The position numbers and the translations under genes were made by a program. Positions 35,513 to 44,600 of a stretch of 64,000 nucleotides of DNA are shown here, piece by piece; position 1 is the stretch's first letter; each line of letters begins with the position of its first letter. Origin of the DNA: Hassallia sp050875635. GTDB lineage: Bacteria > Cyanobacteriota > Cyanobacteriia > Cyanobacteriales > Nostocaceae. Under the pieces are notes generated by a model. The model did no database searches and was not told the origin of the DNA. It was given only the letters and a program-made list of their open reading frames with translations. Location: positions 1 through 64,000 of the forward strand of contig NZ_JBPAOH010000006.1 of the NCBI RefSeq assembly GCF_050875635.1, in the 5' to 3' direction.

Positions 35513-35605
35513 AGGACTTACGCACTCCTTCACGGATGGGACGAACCGCGAAGGCACGAAGGACACGAAGGAATAAGAGTTGCAGAGAGTTTTTGCGTAA
35601 GTCCT
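35513..35605. mobile_element. MITE with 12-bp terminal inverted repeats
   Basis: AGGACTTACGCA (35513-35524) is the exact reverse complement of TGCGTAAGTCCT (35594-35605). The 93-bp element contains no gene. Flanks read GTGAAT before and GTGAAT after, consistent with a target duplication that includes the tail of the preceding stop codon. Similar TIRs are common in cyanobacterial non-autonomous elements. Confidence 0.85.
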
Positions 35606-35626
35606 GTGAATAAGAAGTAACACTTT

Positions 35627-36364
35627 ATGGACAAAGACTTTTACCTACAGTATGCATCCGTTGAAGATAAACATTGGTGGTTTGTCGGTCGGCGGATGAT
35701 TATAGAACAAGCGATTCGGAAACTAAGTTTACCGAAAAATGCCCAAATTCTCGAAGTTGGTTGCGGTACGGGTGGTAATTTGAGAATGTTAAAGAGTCAC
35801 GGTCAAGTTTCAGCGATGGAGTTGAATGAAATCGCTTGTAAAATTGCCAATGAGCGGCAAGTAATTCCGGTTAAATTGGGTGGCTTGCCTGATAAAATTC
35901 CTTTTAGCAAAGAGTATGACATAATTCTCATACTCGATGTTTTGGAACATCTTGATGATGACTTGGCAGCACTTTTAGCATTGCATAGAAAATTAAAGAC
36001 TGGAGGAGCATTGTTAGTTACAGTTCCTGCTTACCAGTTTTTGTGGAGCCAGCATGATGAAATTAACCATCATAAACGTCGTTATGTATTGAAAAATTTG
36101 CAACAAATTGTGAGAAAGGCTGGCTATACTGTTCATTACAGCAGTTATTTTAACTTTTTTTTGTTTCCTATCGTTGCAGGCGTGCGTTACTTGCGAAAAC
36201 TTTTAAAACTTGAAAGTAATTCTCTTGATAACAGCGATTTGCATTTGCCACCGAAACATATCAATAAGTTTTTAAGTTTATTATTTGCAAGCGAACGTCA
36301 CTTAATGAATTTGAGCCTTCCTTTTGGCGTATCTATTTTGCTTGTAGCACATAAAAATAAATAA
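35627..36364 (+). CDS. Class I SAM-dependent methyltransferase
   Basis: 245 residues. Motif I is ILEVGCGTGGNLRML; AMELNEIACKIAN is the ribose-binding acidic strand, and DIILILDVLEHLDDD is motif II. The N-terminal MDKDFYLQYASVEDKHWWFVGRR block is typical of methyltransferases found in lipid- and glycan-assembly clusters. The C-terminal half is basic and may lie on the membrane. It probably methylates a sugar or lipid intermediate made by its neighbours; the substrate is not known. Confidence 0.9.
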   Translation: MDKDFYLQYASVEDKHWWFVGRRMIIEQAIRKLSLPKNAQILEVGCGTGGNLRMLKSHGQVSAMELNEIACKIANERQVIPVKLGGLPDKIPFSKEYDIILILDVLEHLDDDLAALLALHRKLKTGGALLVTVPAYQFLWSQHDEINHHKRRYVLKNLQQIVRKAGYTVHYSSYFNFFLFPIVAGVRYLRKLLKLESNSLDNSDLHLPPKHINKFLSLLFASERHLMNLSLPFGVSILLVAHKNK

Positions 36365-36369
36365 AATTT

Positions 36370-37392
36370 ATGAAGGTTATGATTTGCAGTAAAACATACA
36401 TAAGAACAGTGAATAAACCAATCTACTCTATAGTTATACCGATTTATAACGAAGAAGAGAACATCACCGAGATGTATCGTCGTCTGAGTAATTTAATCGA
36501 GCAATTAGACGGTGAGGCTGAGTTAATTTTAATTGACGATGGAAGTCGCGATCGCTCTTTAAACATGATTCGCGAACTTCACCATTGCGATCGTCGCGTG
36601 CGTTACCTCAGTTTTGCACGCAACTTTGGTCATCAAATCGCTGTAACTGCGGGTTTGAACTTCGTTCAAGGCAAAATCGTCATCGTTATGGATGCCGATT
36701 TGCAAGACCCCCCAGAGCTAATTTTACCCATGATAGAAAAATGGCAACAAGGCTATCAAGTAGTTTATGCCCAGCGTCTCTCTCGCAAAAAAGAAAGTTG
36801 GCTCAAACGCTTGACAGCTTACGCCTTCTATCGCATACTCAGAATTTTAGCTGATGTAGATATACCACCCGATACAGGTGATTTTTGCTTGATGGATCGG
36901 CAAGTGGTAGATATTCTCAATGCAATGCCCGAACGCAACCGCTACATTCGCGGTTTAAGAGCGTGGGTAGGTTTTCGGCAAACATCTGTATATTTTGAAC
37001 GAGATCCTCGCTTTGCTGGCAAAGAAAAGTATACTTTCGGTAAGTCTTGGGCATTAGCAGTGAATGGAATAGTTTCCCTGTCAAAAGTTCCCTTGAGACT
37101 AGCCACTTATTTAGGAATGCTCTCAGCAGCGATCGCTCTATTAATGATACTCTTAGTGCTGTACTGGCGCTTATTCGATCCAGCTTCTCCATTAATTGGC
37201 TTCACATTAATTACAATTGGTCTATTTTTCTTGGGTTCTGTCCAATTATTCTGTATTGGCATTTTAGGCGAATACATTGGTCGTATTTATGAAGAAGTCA
37301 AAGGTCGTCCTGTTTATATCGTCAAGGAAATTGGTGATGTAAATCATACAACAACACCCGCGTCTAAGCCATCTCGTCATTCATCAATTTAA
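36370..37392 (+). CDS. Family 2 glycosyltransferase, polyprenyl-phosphate sugar synthase type
   Basis: 340 residues, starting 5 bases after the methyltransferase stop. The GT-A core starts YSIVIPIYNEEENI, has the LIDDGSRDRS and MDADLQDPPELI (DxD) motifs, the acceptor block FCLMDRQVV, and ends with two C-terminal membrane helices (about 240-300), as in GtrB/ArnC/dolichyl-phosphate-mannose synthase-like enzymes. It should load a sugar from a nucleotide donor onto undecaprenyl phosphate on the cytoplasmic side. That product would feed the GT-C enzymes on either side. Confidence 0.93.
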   Translation: MKVMICSKTYIRTVNKPIYSIVIPIYNEEENITEMYRRLSNLIEQLDGEAELILIDDGSRDRSLNMIRELHHCDRRVRYLSFARNFGHQIAVTAGLNFVQGKIVIVMDADLQDPPELILPMIEKWQQGYQVVYAQRLSRKKESWLKRLTAYAFYRILRILADVDIPPDTGDFCLMDRQVVDILNAMPERNRYIRGLRAWVGFRQTSVYFERDPRFAGKEKYTFGKSWALAVNGIVSLSKVPLRLATYLGMLSAAIALLMILLVLYWRLFDPASPLIGFTLITIGLFFLGSVQLFCIGILGEYIGRIYEEVKGRPVYIVKEIGDVNHTTTPASKPSRHSSI

Positions 37393-37441
37393 TTCGTAGC
37401 AACATATATAAAAACACTACAATAATTTTCAGGTAAGTTTT

Positions 37442-37810
37442 GTGACTTTACAAGAATTTTTTTTACTGTTGATGTCTGTTCTTGCCAGTGTAACAGGACA
37501 GTTTTTTTTAAAATTAGGCGCACTGAAGTTAGACAGAGTTAATTTAGGTAATGCTGTTAATTTAGTTTTGGGCATTATTACAACACCGGAACTTTTAACC
37601 GGACTAGCTTTCTACGGTCTAGGTGCTGTTGCTTACATCCTTTTGTTAACTAGAGTCAATTTAAGTGTTGCCGGTCCTTCTGCATCGTTGGTTTATGTTT
37701 TTTCAGTCTTGCTGGGTTACTTCATCTTTAAAGAATCAATTCCCTCGATTCGTTTAATAGGCTTAAGCTTAATTGTAGGTGGAGTTATATTAGTTGTCTG
37801 CCAAAAATAA
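37442..37810 (+). CDS. Small EamA/SMR-like four-helix membrane protein, candidate lipid-sugar flippase
   Basis: 122 residues with a GTG start. Four predicted membrane helices (LLLMSVLASVTGQFFLKLGAL, LLTGLAFYGLGAVAYILLL, SASLVYVFSVLLGYFIF, IRLIGLSLIVGGVILVV). The pattern matches SMR/EamA proteins including ArnE/ArnF, which flip undecaprenyl-phosphate-aminoarabinose. Placed next to a GT2 lipid-sugar synthase, flipping of the lipid-linked sugar is a reasonable inference. A drug-efflux role is the alternative. Confidence 0.82.
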   Translation: MTLQEFFLLLMSVLASVTGQFFLKLGALKLDRVNLGNAVNLVLGIITTPELLTGLAFYGLGAVAYILLLTRVNLSVAGPSASLVYVFSVLLGYFIFKESIPSIRLIGLSLIVGGVILVVCQK

Positions 37811-37839
37811 ATCAAATTATCAATGTTAAAAATAAATAA

Positions 37840-39150
37840 ATGACAAAATTCTTTAATAAAAATCTCACCAAGCTAATAGCATATACAAACAAAAATATTT
37901 TTTTTGTAGTAGCGATGTGGCTATTGAGCCGATTTGTCATAGCCGTTGCTATGTTGTTAATTGCCCCTTTATTTACCGCTCCCGCAAATGGTATTGCTGC
38001 CACATTTAGCTGGGATGTTTTCACTGCATGGGATAGTATTTGGTATCATTTAATTGCAACTTCAGGATATCAAACTACCGATAATGGAGCATTATATTCA
38101 ACTGCATTTTTTCCGTTATTTCCCTTAATTATCCGACTTGTTATGAATCTTGGCTTGCCTTTTGCAGTGGCAGGCACATTGATAAATACTTTTGCATTTT
38201 TAGCTGCTTTGATAATACTCTATTCTTGGGTAAACGAAAGTTATGGTAAAAGTGCGGCACGGTGGACAACTGCTGTTTTAGCATGGTGTCCTTATTCAGT
38301 TTACGGAACTGTAGTTTACACAGAAGGATTATTTTTATTGTGCAGCATATCTGCTTTGCGAGCTTTCGATAAAAGACAATATATTTGGACAGTTTTTTGG
38401 GGTGGATTAACTACAGCAACACGAGTAACTGGAATCACACTCATACCTGCTTTTTTGTTTGTCTCCTGGAAAGAACGCAGAGGTTTAAAAGCCTATGTTG
38501 CTAGTTTAGCTGTTAGTAGCGGTTTGCTTCTTTACAATTTGTATTGCCAAATTAAATTTGGCGACGCTTTCGCATTTCTTCACGCACAAAAAGGATGGCG
38601 TTCTTCGGTCGGGTTTGACTGGCAAGGTTGGCGGAAAATGTTGATGCAAATCGTCATCGGTCCAACTAATTTAAATGGCTATATTCAAGATCCATTGCAT
38701 CCTTTACTATTCGCAATTATTATCGGTAGCAGTTATTTGTTATGGCGTTTTCGCGGCAAGTTCGGTGCTACCAAGGTGCGCTATGGATTTTATTTACTAT
38801 GGATTTTGCTATGGTTATTAACACGCAATTCCTTACCTAACGATCAATTTACAAGTGAACCATTAATTAAAATATTAATTATTTTCGGTGGTGTTTATTT
38901 ACTTTGGTTTTATAGAAATAAAATTCCTCTGGTTGCTGTTATATATGGTTTTTTATCGTATGCATTAATTCTTAATACCGGACTTACCGCTTCTGTTGAA
39001 CGTTACGCTTATGGTATTGTGTCGCTGTCGTTTGCATTTGGACTATTGCTTGCTCGTTATCCGCGTTGGGGATATGCAATTATAGGATTTTTTGCGATTA
39101 TTTTAGCCACCTTTGCTGTACGATTTTCCCAAGAACTTTGGTTAGCTTAA
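37840..39150 (+). CDS. PIG-V-like membrane mannosyltransferase (copy 2)
   Basis: 436 residues and a clear paralogue of the 31313 gene: it shares FTAWDSIWYHLIATSGY, AFFPLFPLIIRL, YTEGLFLLCSISALRAFDKR and ATRVTGITLIPA, and the end LARYPRWGY. About ten membrane segments. Relative to copy 1 it carries a different loop near residue 330-345 (LTRNSLPNDQFTSEPL). Two diverged copies in one cluster suggest two successive sugar additions or two acceptors. Confidence 0.88.
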   Translation: MTKFFNKNLTKLIAYTNKNIFFVVAMWLLSRFVIAVAMLLIAPLFTAPANGIAATFSWDVFTAWDSIWYHLIATSGYQTTDNGALYSTAFFPLFPLIIRLVMNLGLPFAVAGTLINTFAFLAALIILYSWVNESYGKSAARWTTAVLAWCPYSVYGTVVYTEGLFLLCSISALRAFDKRQYIWTVFWGGLTTATRVTGITLIPAFLFVSWKERRGLKAYVASLAVSSGLLLYNLYCQIKFGDAFAFLHAQKGWRSSVGFDWQGWRKMLMQIVIGPTNLNGYIQDPLHPLLFAIIIGSSYLLWRFRGKFGATKVRYGFYLLWILLWLLTRNSLPNDQFTSEPLIKILIIFGGVYLLWFYRNKIPLVAVIYGFLSYALILNTGLTASVERYAYGIVSLSFAFGLLLARYPRWGYAIIGFFAIILATFAVRFSQELWLA

Positions 39151-39153
39151 ACT

Positions 39154-39179
39154 GTAGTAAGCACTGAAGTGCTTACTAC
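39154..39179. repeat. Palindromic repeat
   Basis: GTAGTAAGCACT-ga-AGTGCTTACTAC, directly after the copy 2 gene. Long perfect arms and no T-run, so a dispersed repeat rather than a terminator. Confidence 0.8.
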
Positions 39180-39204
39180 GAGAAGAAATCATATTATATA
39201 AATC

Positions 39205-39447
39205 CTAAGTATATATTTGTTATGCCGCTTACGTCGGGAACTTAGTTTAATTACTGTTGTCTATGGTTTTTGTGGCATCGGTATGTTACTGGCATCGGGA
39301 GGTACAATTTCTCTAAATCGTTTGTCTTACGGTATTGTATTGAGACGCGATCGCATGTGGGGTGCTGCTTGTGCTCGTCATTTTGTTTGGGGACGCGCAG
39401 AATCATGTCATATTACTAATTATTTAACTGGGGCATTTAGTATATAA
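39205..39447 (+). pseudogene. 3' fragment of a third PIG-V-like mannosyltransferase gene
   Basis: The translation IYLLCRLRRELSLITVVYGFCGIGMLLASGGTISLNRLSYGIV aligns with the C-terminal part of copy 1 (IYLLWHLRSQLTPVTVIYGFCGLALIFASGG...), after which the frame slips: ARHFVWGR in one frame matches SRHPRWGY, with the residues between shifted. The first three quarters of the gene are missing. It is a remnant of duplication in this cluster. Confidence 0.85.
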
Positions 39448-40422
39448 AAATACACCCTTACTCAACATTTTCAGTGTTGCTCGTATTCAATATTACTTTT
39501 TGATTGCAAATTAAATGCTTCAATCAGACTAGAGTATACAGTATTTTAACTGGCTTAAGCAACAACTTTTTTCTGGGTTCAGTATTTATACTATATTCAA
39601 GGAGATATAATTGTAGTATGACTAAAGTAATAACTGCAATCAACTAATAGTTAAAAGTGGCAGACAATAAGACAGTGTTTTAGTCTCCATTGATACTTAA
39701 TAGCCAAAGTATCATAATTTAAAATTACCCTGATTCAAATCAGGATAGTTAGTAAATTACTTTTATTGTATGCACGTTGACGAACTAGCACGTCGCGGCA
39801 AAAATAAAGCTACGCTACCATTTAAAATTATTGAAATGCTTGCTATACAAGCATTTTGAGTTTTGTCAGAGGTAATTCTAAGGGTATTAGTGCATCTTGC
39901 TTCATAGAAACTATATTAAGTTAATTTACATTTAAGTAATTAACAAACGGCAAAAGATACATTGAGTAAATTCCAAATTTAACTATCTTTTAAAAAGGAA
40001 GGAATAACATTTAGCAGTACAATATTTTTTGTAAAGTATGAATGACAAAGGATAAAGCATGAAAACAATAAAGCCTTTTCGTCTTGGTCTGGTGACAAAA
40101 GAAGGATAAATTATCTCTGAAGTCTTAACTTCATTTTTTGTCTGACACTTAAAATTCATATTAAAAAATAACAAATATGTTTAGGCAAATGATTTGTTAT
40201 TCATATAGCTATTATTAGCTACTATCGCCTCAAGCCGGATAATCTAAGCTGAAATTAAACTTGTGCAATTAATTTGCTCAATTTTTATTATATTTCTGTT
40301 AATCAATTCTTAATTCTTCAGGATTACCAGAAAAAAAGTTGGTATCTAATAATTACAAAAAATGTGCTATAAAGTACCGTCAGAACCGAGACTGATGGTT
40401 CGACCCTTGAAGGAGCTATGAC
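39448..40422. other. Long AT-rich intergenic region
   Basis: About 975 bases. Contains small hairpins (CCTGAT/ATCAGG near 39730; AAATGCTTG 39834-39842 with CAAGCATTT 39848-39856). A 63-codon minus-strand frame at 39983-40174 is not convincing. An AAGGAG site (40410-40415) precedes the next gene. Confidence 0.55.
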
Positions 40423-41334
40423 GTGGAAAACAGTAAGTCGTTTTTTTGGTCGCAAGGAATCATAATTGCTCTGCTTGCCTTAGGTAGCAGTTTAAGCCTT
40501 GGTTTAATGATGCCTATTAACCCAAAAGCTTCCGAGGCAAAAAGTAAAATTAGTATAAATTCAAACAATAACTCTATTAGTATAGAAACAACTCAGCGCA
40601 TTGAGCAGTTCAAATCGGCGATGCTGAGAACTTGGCAGCAAGAAGCCAAAGCAAAGGGTCTTGCTTACAGTGTGCCACAACGTTTTCAAGGGGTAACGAT
40701 CGCAGAAGCAAAACTCAGTCCAAATCACAAAGTAATTGCTCTTACCTTTGATGATGGTCCTTGGATTGGAAGTACAGCTAAAGTACTGGATATTCTCAAA
40801 AAAAATAACATTAAAGGCACATTTTTTATTGTTGGGCAAATGCTGAAACAGCATCCAGAATTGGGTGTGCGAATTGTGACTGAAGGTCATGTCATTGCTA
40901 ATCATACTTGGACTCACAGATATCATTCCATGAATCCACAAGTAGCGGCTTACGAAGTTGAGAGCACATCTGACCTGATTTATCAAACTACTGGTGTGAA
41001 AACAACTTTGTTCCGACCACCTGGGGGGATGATGAACAATGGAGTGGCTGCTTACGCCAGAAACCAAAAATATACAATAGTCATGTGGTCTGCTGACTCT
41101 CTAGACTACAGCCGTCCAGCTTTATCTAGATTAATAAGTAATGTGACGAGGGCATCAAAACCGGGCGGAATTGTGCTGCTACATGATGGTGGTGGTAATC
41201 GTTCCAGAACTGTACAAGCTTTACCACAAATTATTGACTACTTTAAAAAGCAGGGTTATAGCTTTGTCACTGTACCAGAACTTTTAGAAATGCAAGATAA
41301 AGACCAAAAGTTAATGACAGCTAAAAAACAATAG
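40423..41334 (+). CDS. NodB-type polysaccharide deacetylase, exported
   Basis: 303 residues with a GTG start 7 bases after AAGGAG. An N-terminal hydrophobic segment (GIIIALLALGSSLSLGLMM) serves as signal or anchor. The catalytic domain (about 105-295) shows all NodB motifs: TFDDGPW (metal and base Asp), HTWTHRYH (metal His pair), FRPPGG, and LLHDGGGNR. It removes acetyl groups from N-acetylated (peptidoglycan, glucosamine) or O-acetylated polymers in the periplasm or at the surface. It is monocistronic. Confidence 0.93.
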   Translation: MENSKSFFWSQGIIIALLALGSSLSLGLMMPINPKASEAKSKISINSNNNSISIETTQRIEQFKSAMLRTWQQEAKAKGLAYSVPQRFQGVTIAEAKLSPNHKVIALTFDDGPWIGSTAKVLDILKKNNIKGTFFIVGQMLKQHPELGVRIVTEGHVIANHTWTHRYHSMNPQVAAYEVESTSDLIYQTTGVKTTLFRPPGGMMNNGVAAYARNQKYTIVMWSADSLDYSRPALSRLISNVTRASKPGGIVLLHDGGGNRSRTVQALPQIIDYFKKQGYSFVTVPELLEMQDKDQKLMTAKKQ

Positions 41335-41426
41335 TTATTAGTTATTAGTTATTAATCATTAGTTAAGTTAATAACAATTAAAAACTAATATATAATTCTA
41401 TTTCATTTGTGAAAATTGATAATTTC

Positions 41427-41468
41427 AGATCCCCGATTTATCCAAGAAATCGGGGATCTTATTTTTTC
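41427..41468. terminator. Hairpin with T-rich tail after the deacetylase gene
   Basis: AGATCCCCGATT (41427-41438) pairs with AATCGGGGATCT (41448-41459), followed by TATTTTTT. It resembles a dispersed repeat but is shaped to terminate. Confidence 0.65.
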
Positions 41469-41501
41469 ACAAATCCTAAACGGACTGCTATCTGATTGTA
41501 G

Positions 41502-41521
41502 GGACAATTCATGAATTGTCC
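41502..41521. repeat. Perfect 20-bp palindrome
   Basis: GGACAATTCATGAATTGTCC, a common cyanobacterial intergenic palindrome. Confidence 0.8.
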
Positions 41522-41579
41522 TTTGGAGCTGCGGTATCCTTGTGTATTACATCGAACAACAGAACCGCTATATATCATG

Positions 41580-41608
41580 GTAGAGACGTTCCATTGGAAC
41601 GTCTCTAC
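41580..41608. repeat. Palindromic repeat (tagagacgttcc)
   Basis: GTAGAGACGTTCCA-t-TGGAACGTCTCTAC, 14-base arms, located 15 bases beyond the stop of the glutamate synthase gene, where it may also end that transcript. Confidence 0.8.
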
Positions 41609-41623
41609 GAAGGACATGATATT

Positions 41624-44600
41624 CTAAACTGAACTGAGTTGTTTTTCGGCAATAAACTGGGGATTTGCCTCTGGACTATCAGCTTCAGAAGGGGGAACCA
41701 ACTGCCAAAACTTGGGTAAGAATTCTTGCCAGTTTTGCAAAATCATCTTCGCTTTTGGTGAATTAGTGCGATCGCCATGTGCTTTGATTAATTCTTGCAG
41801 TTGCTTTTCACCAGCTTCGGTAATCACCCGCTGAAGTTTGACGATTTCCCGATTAACTAACTCAGGAAATCCACCCTCTTCATCTAAGAAATACGCAAGT
41901 CCACCAGTCATCCCAGCAGCTACGTTGCGTCCAACTTTACCCAAGACGACAATTACACCACCAGTCATATACTCGCAGCAGTGATCTCCTGCACCTTCAA
42001 TTACTGCCGTACCTTTAGAATTACGCACCGCAAAGCGTTCTCCCCCCTTACCGTTGGCAAACAATACTCCACCGGTAGCACCATAAAGGCAGGTATTGCC
42101 AACTATCACATTTTGTGCTGGGTTATAGTTAGCATTTGCCGGGGGTTTAATAATGATTTCACCACCGTGCATTCCCTTACCTACGTAATCGTTTGCCTCT
42201 CCTTCTAAGATTAAATTCATGCCTGGAAGATTGAATGCACCAAAACTTTGTCCGACACTACCTTTAAAGATGAGGTTAATTTGCCCTGCAAAGTTATTGT
42301 CGCCGTATTGAGATGCGATCGCTCCCGCTAATCTTGCACCGACTGTTCTATCTGTATTGACTATTTTCCAAGTCTTCGTCACAGTAGATTGCTTGTCAAT
42401 CGCAGCTTGAATATCTGCATCGGCTAACAATTCATCATCCAAAACCACACCGTTGCTATGAACTTCTTCATGCTGCAACCAGCTACGGTTTTCTTTAGCG
42501 TCGGGCAACTTCAGCAAGCAGTCGAGATTTAGCGATCGCGTTTTCGTCAGCTTAACCTCTTCCCTCTGTTTCAATAAATCGGCACGTCCAACGATTTCCG
42601 AAAGGGTTCGATAACCAAGTCGCGCTAACAGACTCCGCACTTCTTCCGCAACAAAATAGAAGAAGTTGACTACGTGTTCTGGCATACCAGTAAACCGTTT
42701 CCGCAGTTCTTCTTTTTGCGAAGCGACACCTACAGGACACTTGTTGGTATGACAAATTCGCGCCATAATACAGCCTTCAGCAATCATGGCGATCGAGCCG
42801 AAACCGAATTCTTCACCACCCATCAACGCACCGATTACCACATCCCAACCAGTCTTAAAGCCGCCATCAACGCGCAAAATTACGCGATCGCGCAAACTAT
42901 TTTCCATCAACACGCGATGCACTTCACTCAATCCGAGTTCCCACGGGGAACCAGCGTGTTTAATCGAACTTAAGGGAGATGCGCCCGTGCCGCCATCGTG
43001 ACCGGAAATCTGGATGATATCGGCGTTTGCTTTTGCCACACCAGCCGCAATTGTACCGATACCAATTTCCGCAACCAGCTTCACCGATACCTGTGCTTTC
43101 GGGTTAATTTGGTGCAAATCAAAAATCAACTGCGCCAAATCCTCAATCGAATAAATATCGTGATGCGGTGGTGGGGAAATCAGCGTTACTCCAGGCTTAG
43201 AACGGCGTAACATGGCGATGTAAGGACTAACCTTTGTTCCTGGAAGTTGTCCACCTTCACCCGGTTTTGCACCTTGAGCGATTTTGATTTCGATTTGTTT
43301 AGCGCTCATTAAATACCCAGGTGTCACCCCAAAGCGTCCGGATGCGACTTGCTTAATCGAACTTGAAGCAGTATCGCCATTTTGCAAACCTTTCAGGTGC
43401 GGTAGTGTAGGCGAGTAACCATCTTCTACATCATCCAGAACTTTAAAGCGTACCGGATCTTCGCCACCTTCCCCAGAATTAGATTTTCCGCCAATTCGGT
43501 TCATGGCGATCGCTAAAGTTTCATGAGCTTCTCGCGATAAAGCACCTAAAGACATACCGCCGGTGCAGAAGCGCTTGACAATCTCAGTTACAGATTCTAC
43601 TTCTTCTAGGGGGATGGGTTGGCGATCGCTTTGCAAGTCTAGCAAGTCACGCAACGCCGTTATCGGTCTATCTTGCAAATACTTCTTATATACCTCGTAA
43701 TGGTCATAAACAGTTTTGCTTGAAGCCCCGTTTTCAGCTTTAGCCATCCCGACAGCATTATGCAGCGCTTTTGCCAATTCCGGACTGTTCATGTGATACT
43801 CGCCACCACGACGGTAATTGACAAAACCTAAGTTTTCTAACTTCTTAGTTGTCAGTTCCGGAAAAGCCTTACAGTGGAACGAAAGCACCTCAGTAGCGAG
43901 TTCGCTGATACTCAAACCACCCACGCGGGAAGTAGTACCATAAAATCCCAACTCTAATAAATCTTGACCGATGCCGATCGCCTCAAAGATTTGCGCTGCT
44001 TGATAACTAGATAGCAGAGAAATTCCCATCTTCGAGAGAATTTTCAACAAACCTGCTTCCACCGCTTTGCGATAGTTACCAAAAGCTTGCTCTAAAGTGA
44101 AAGTGGTAATTGTACCACGTTCCATAGCCTTTTGCGTCTTCGGTTCTAACCACCAATCGCGTACAGTATCCAAAGCCAGATAAGGACAAACCGCACCAGC
44201 ACCGTAGCCAATTAGACACGCAAAATGATGTGTACTCCAACACTGAGCCGTATTCACCACCAAGGATGCTTTCATTCGCAACCCTTCACGAATTAAGTGA
44301 TGGTGTACCGCACCCACCGCCAACAAAGGCGGAATATAGGTGTATTCTGTACCGATGCCGTCACTTACCTTGTCACTCAGAATTAAAATATTCGCACCAG
44401 CTCGCACCGATTCCACAGCTTGTGCTTGTAAAGCCTCGACAGCTGCTTTCAGCCCATCTGGACCTGCGGCTATTTCAAACAGCGTTGACAACTCAGCGGT
44501 AGCAAATCCCGACAGCTTGATTGCTGACAACTCTGCTGTATTCAACACGGGCGATTCTAGCTTCAGCCTTTTAGCATATTCCGGCTTCGGATCTAATAAA

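Noticed and set aside
39983..40174. 63-codon minus-strand frame
   Set aside because: Located in AT-rich non-coding DNA, with no resemblance to known proteins.
40384..40400. ggttcgaccc as a possible tRNA T-arm
   Set aside because: No acceptor stem or anticodon arm can be paired around it.
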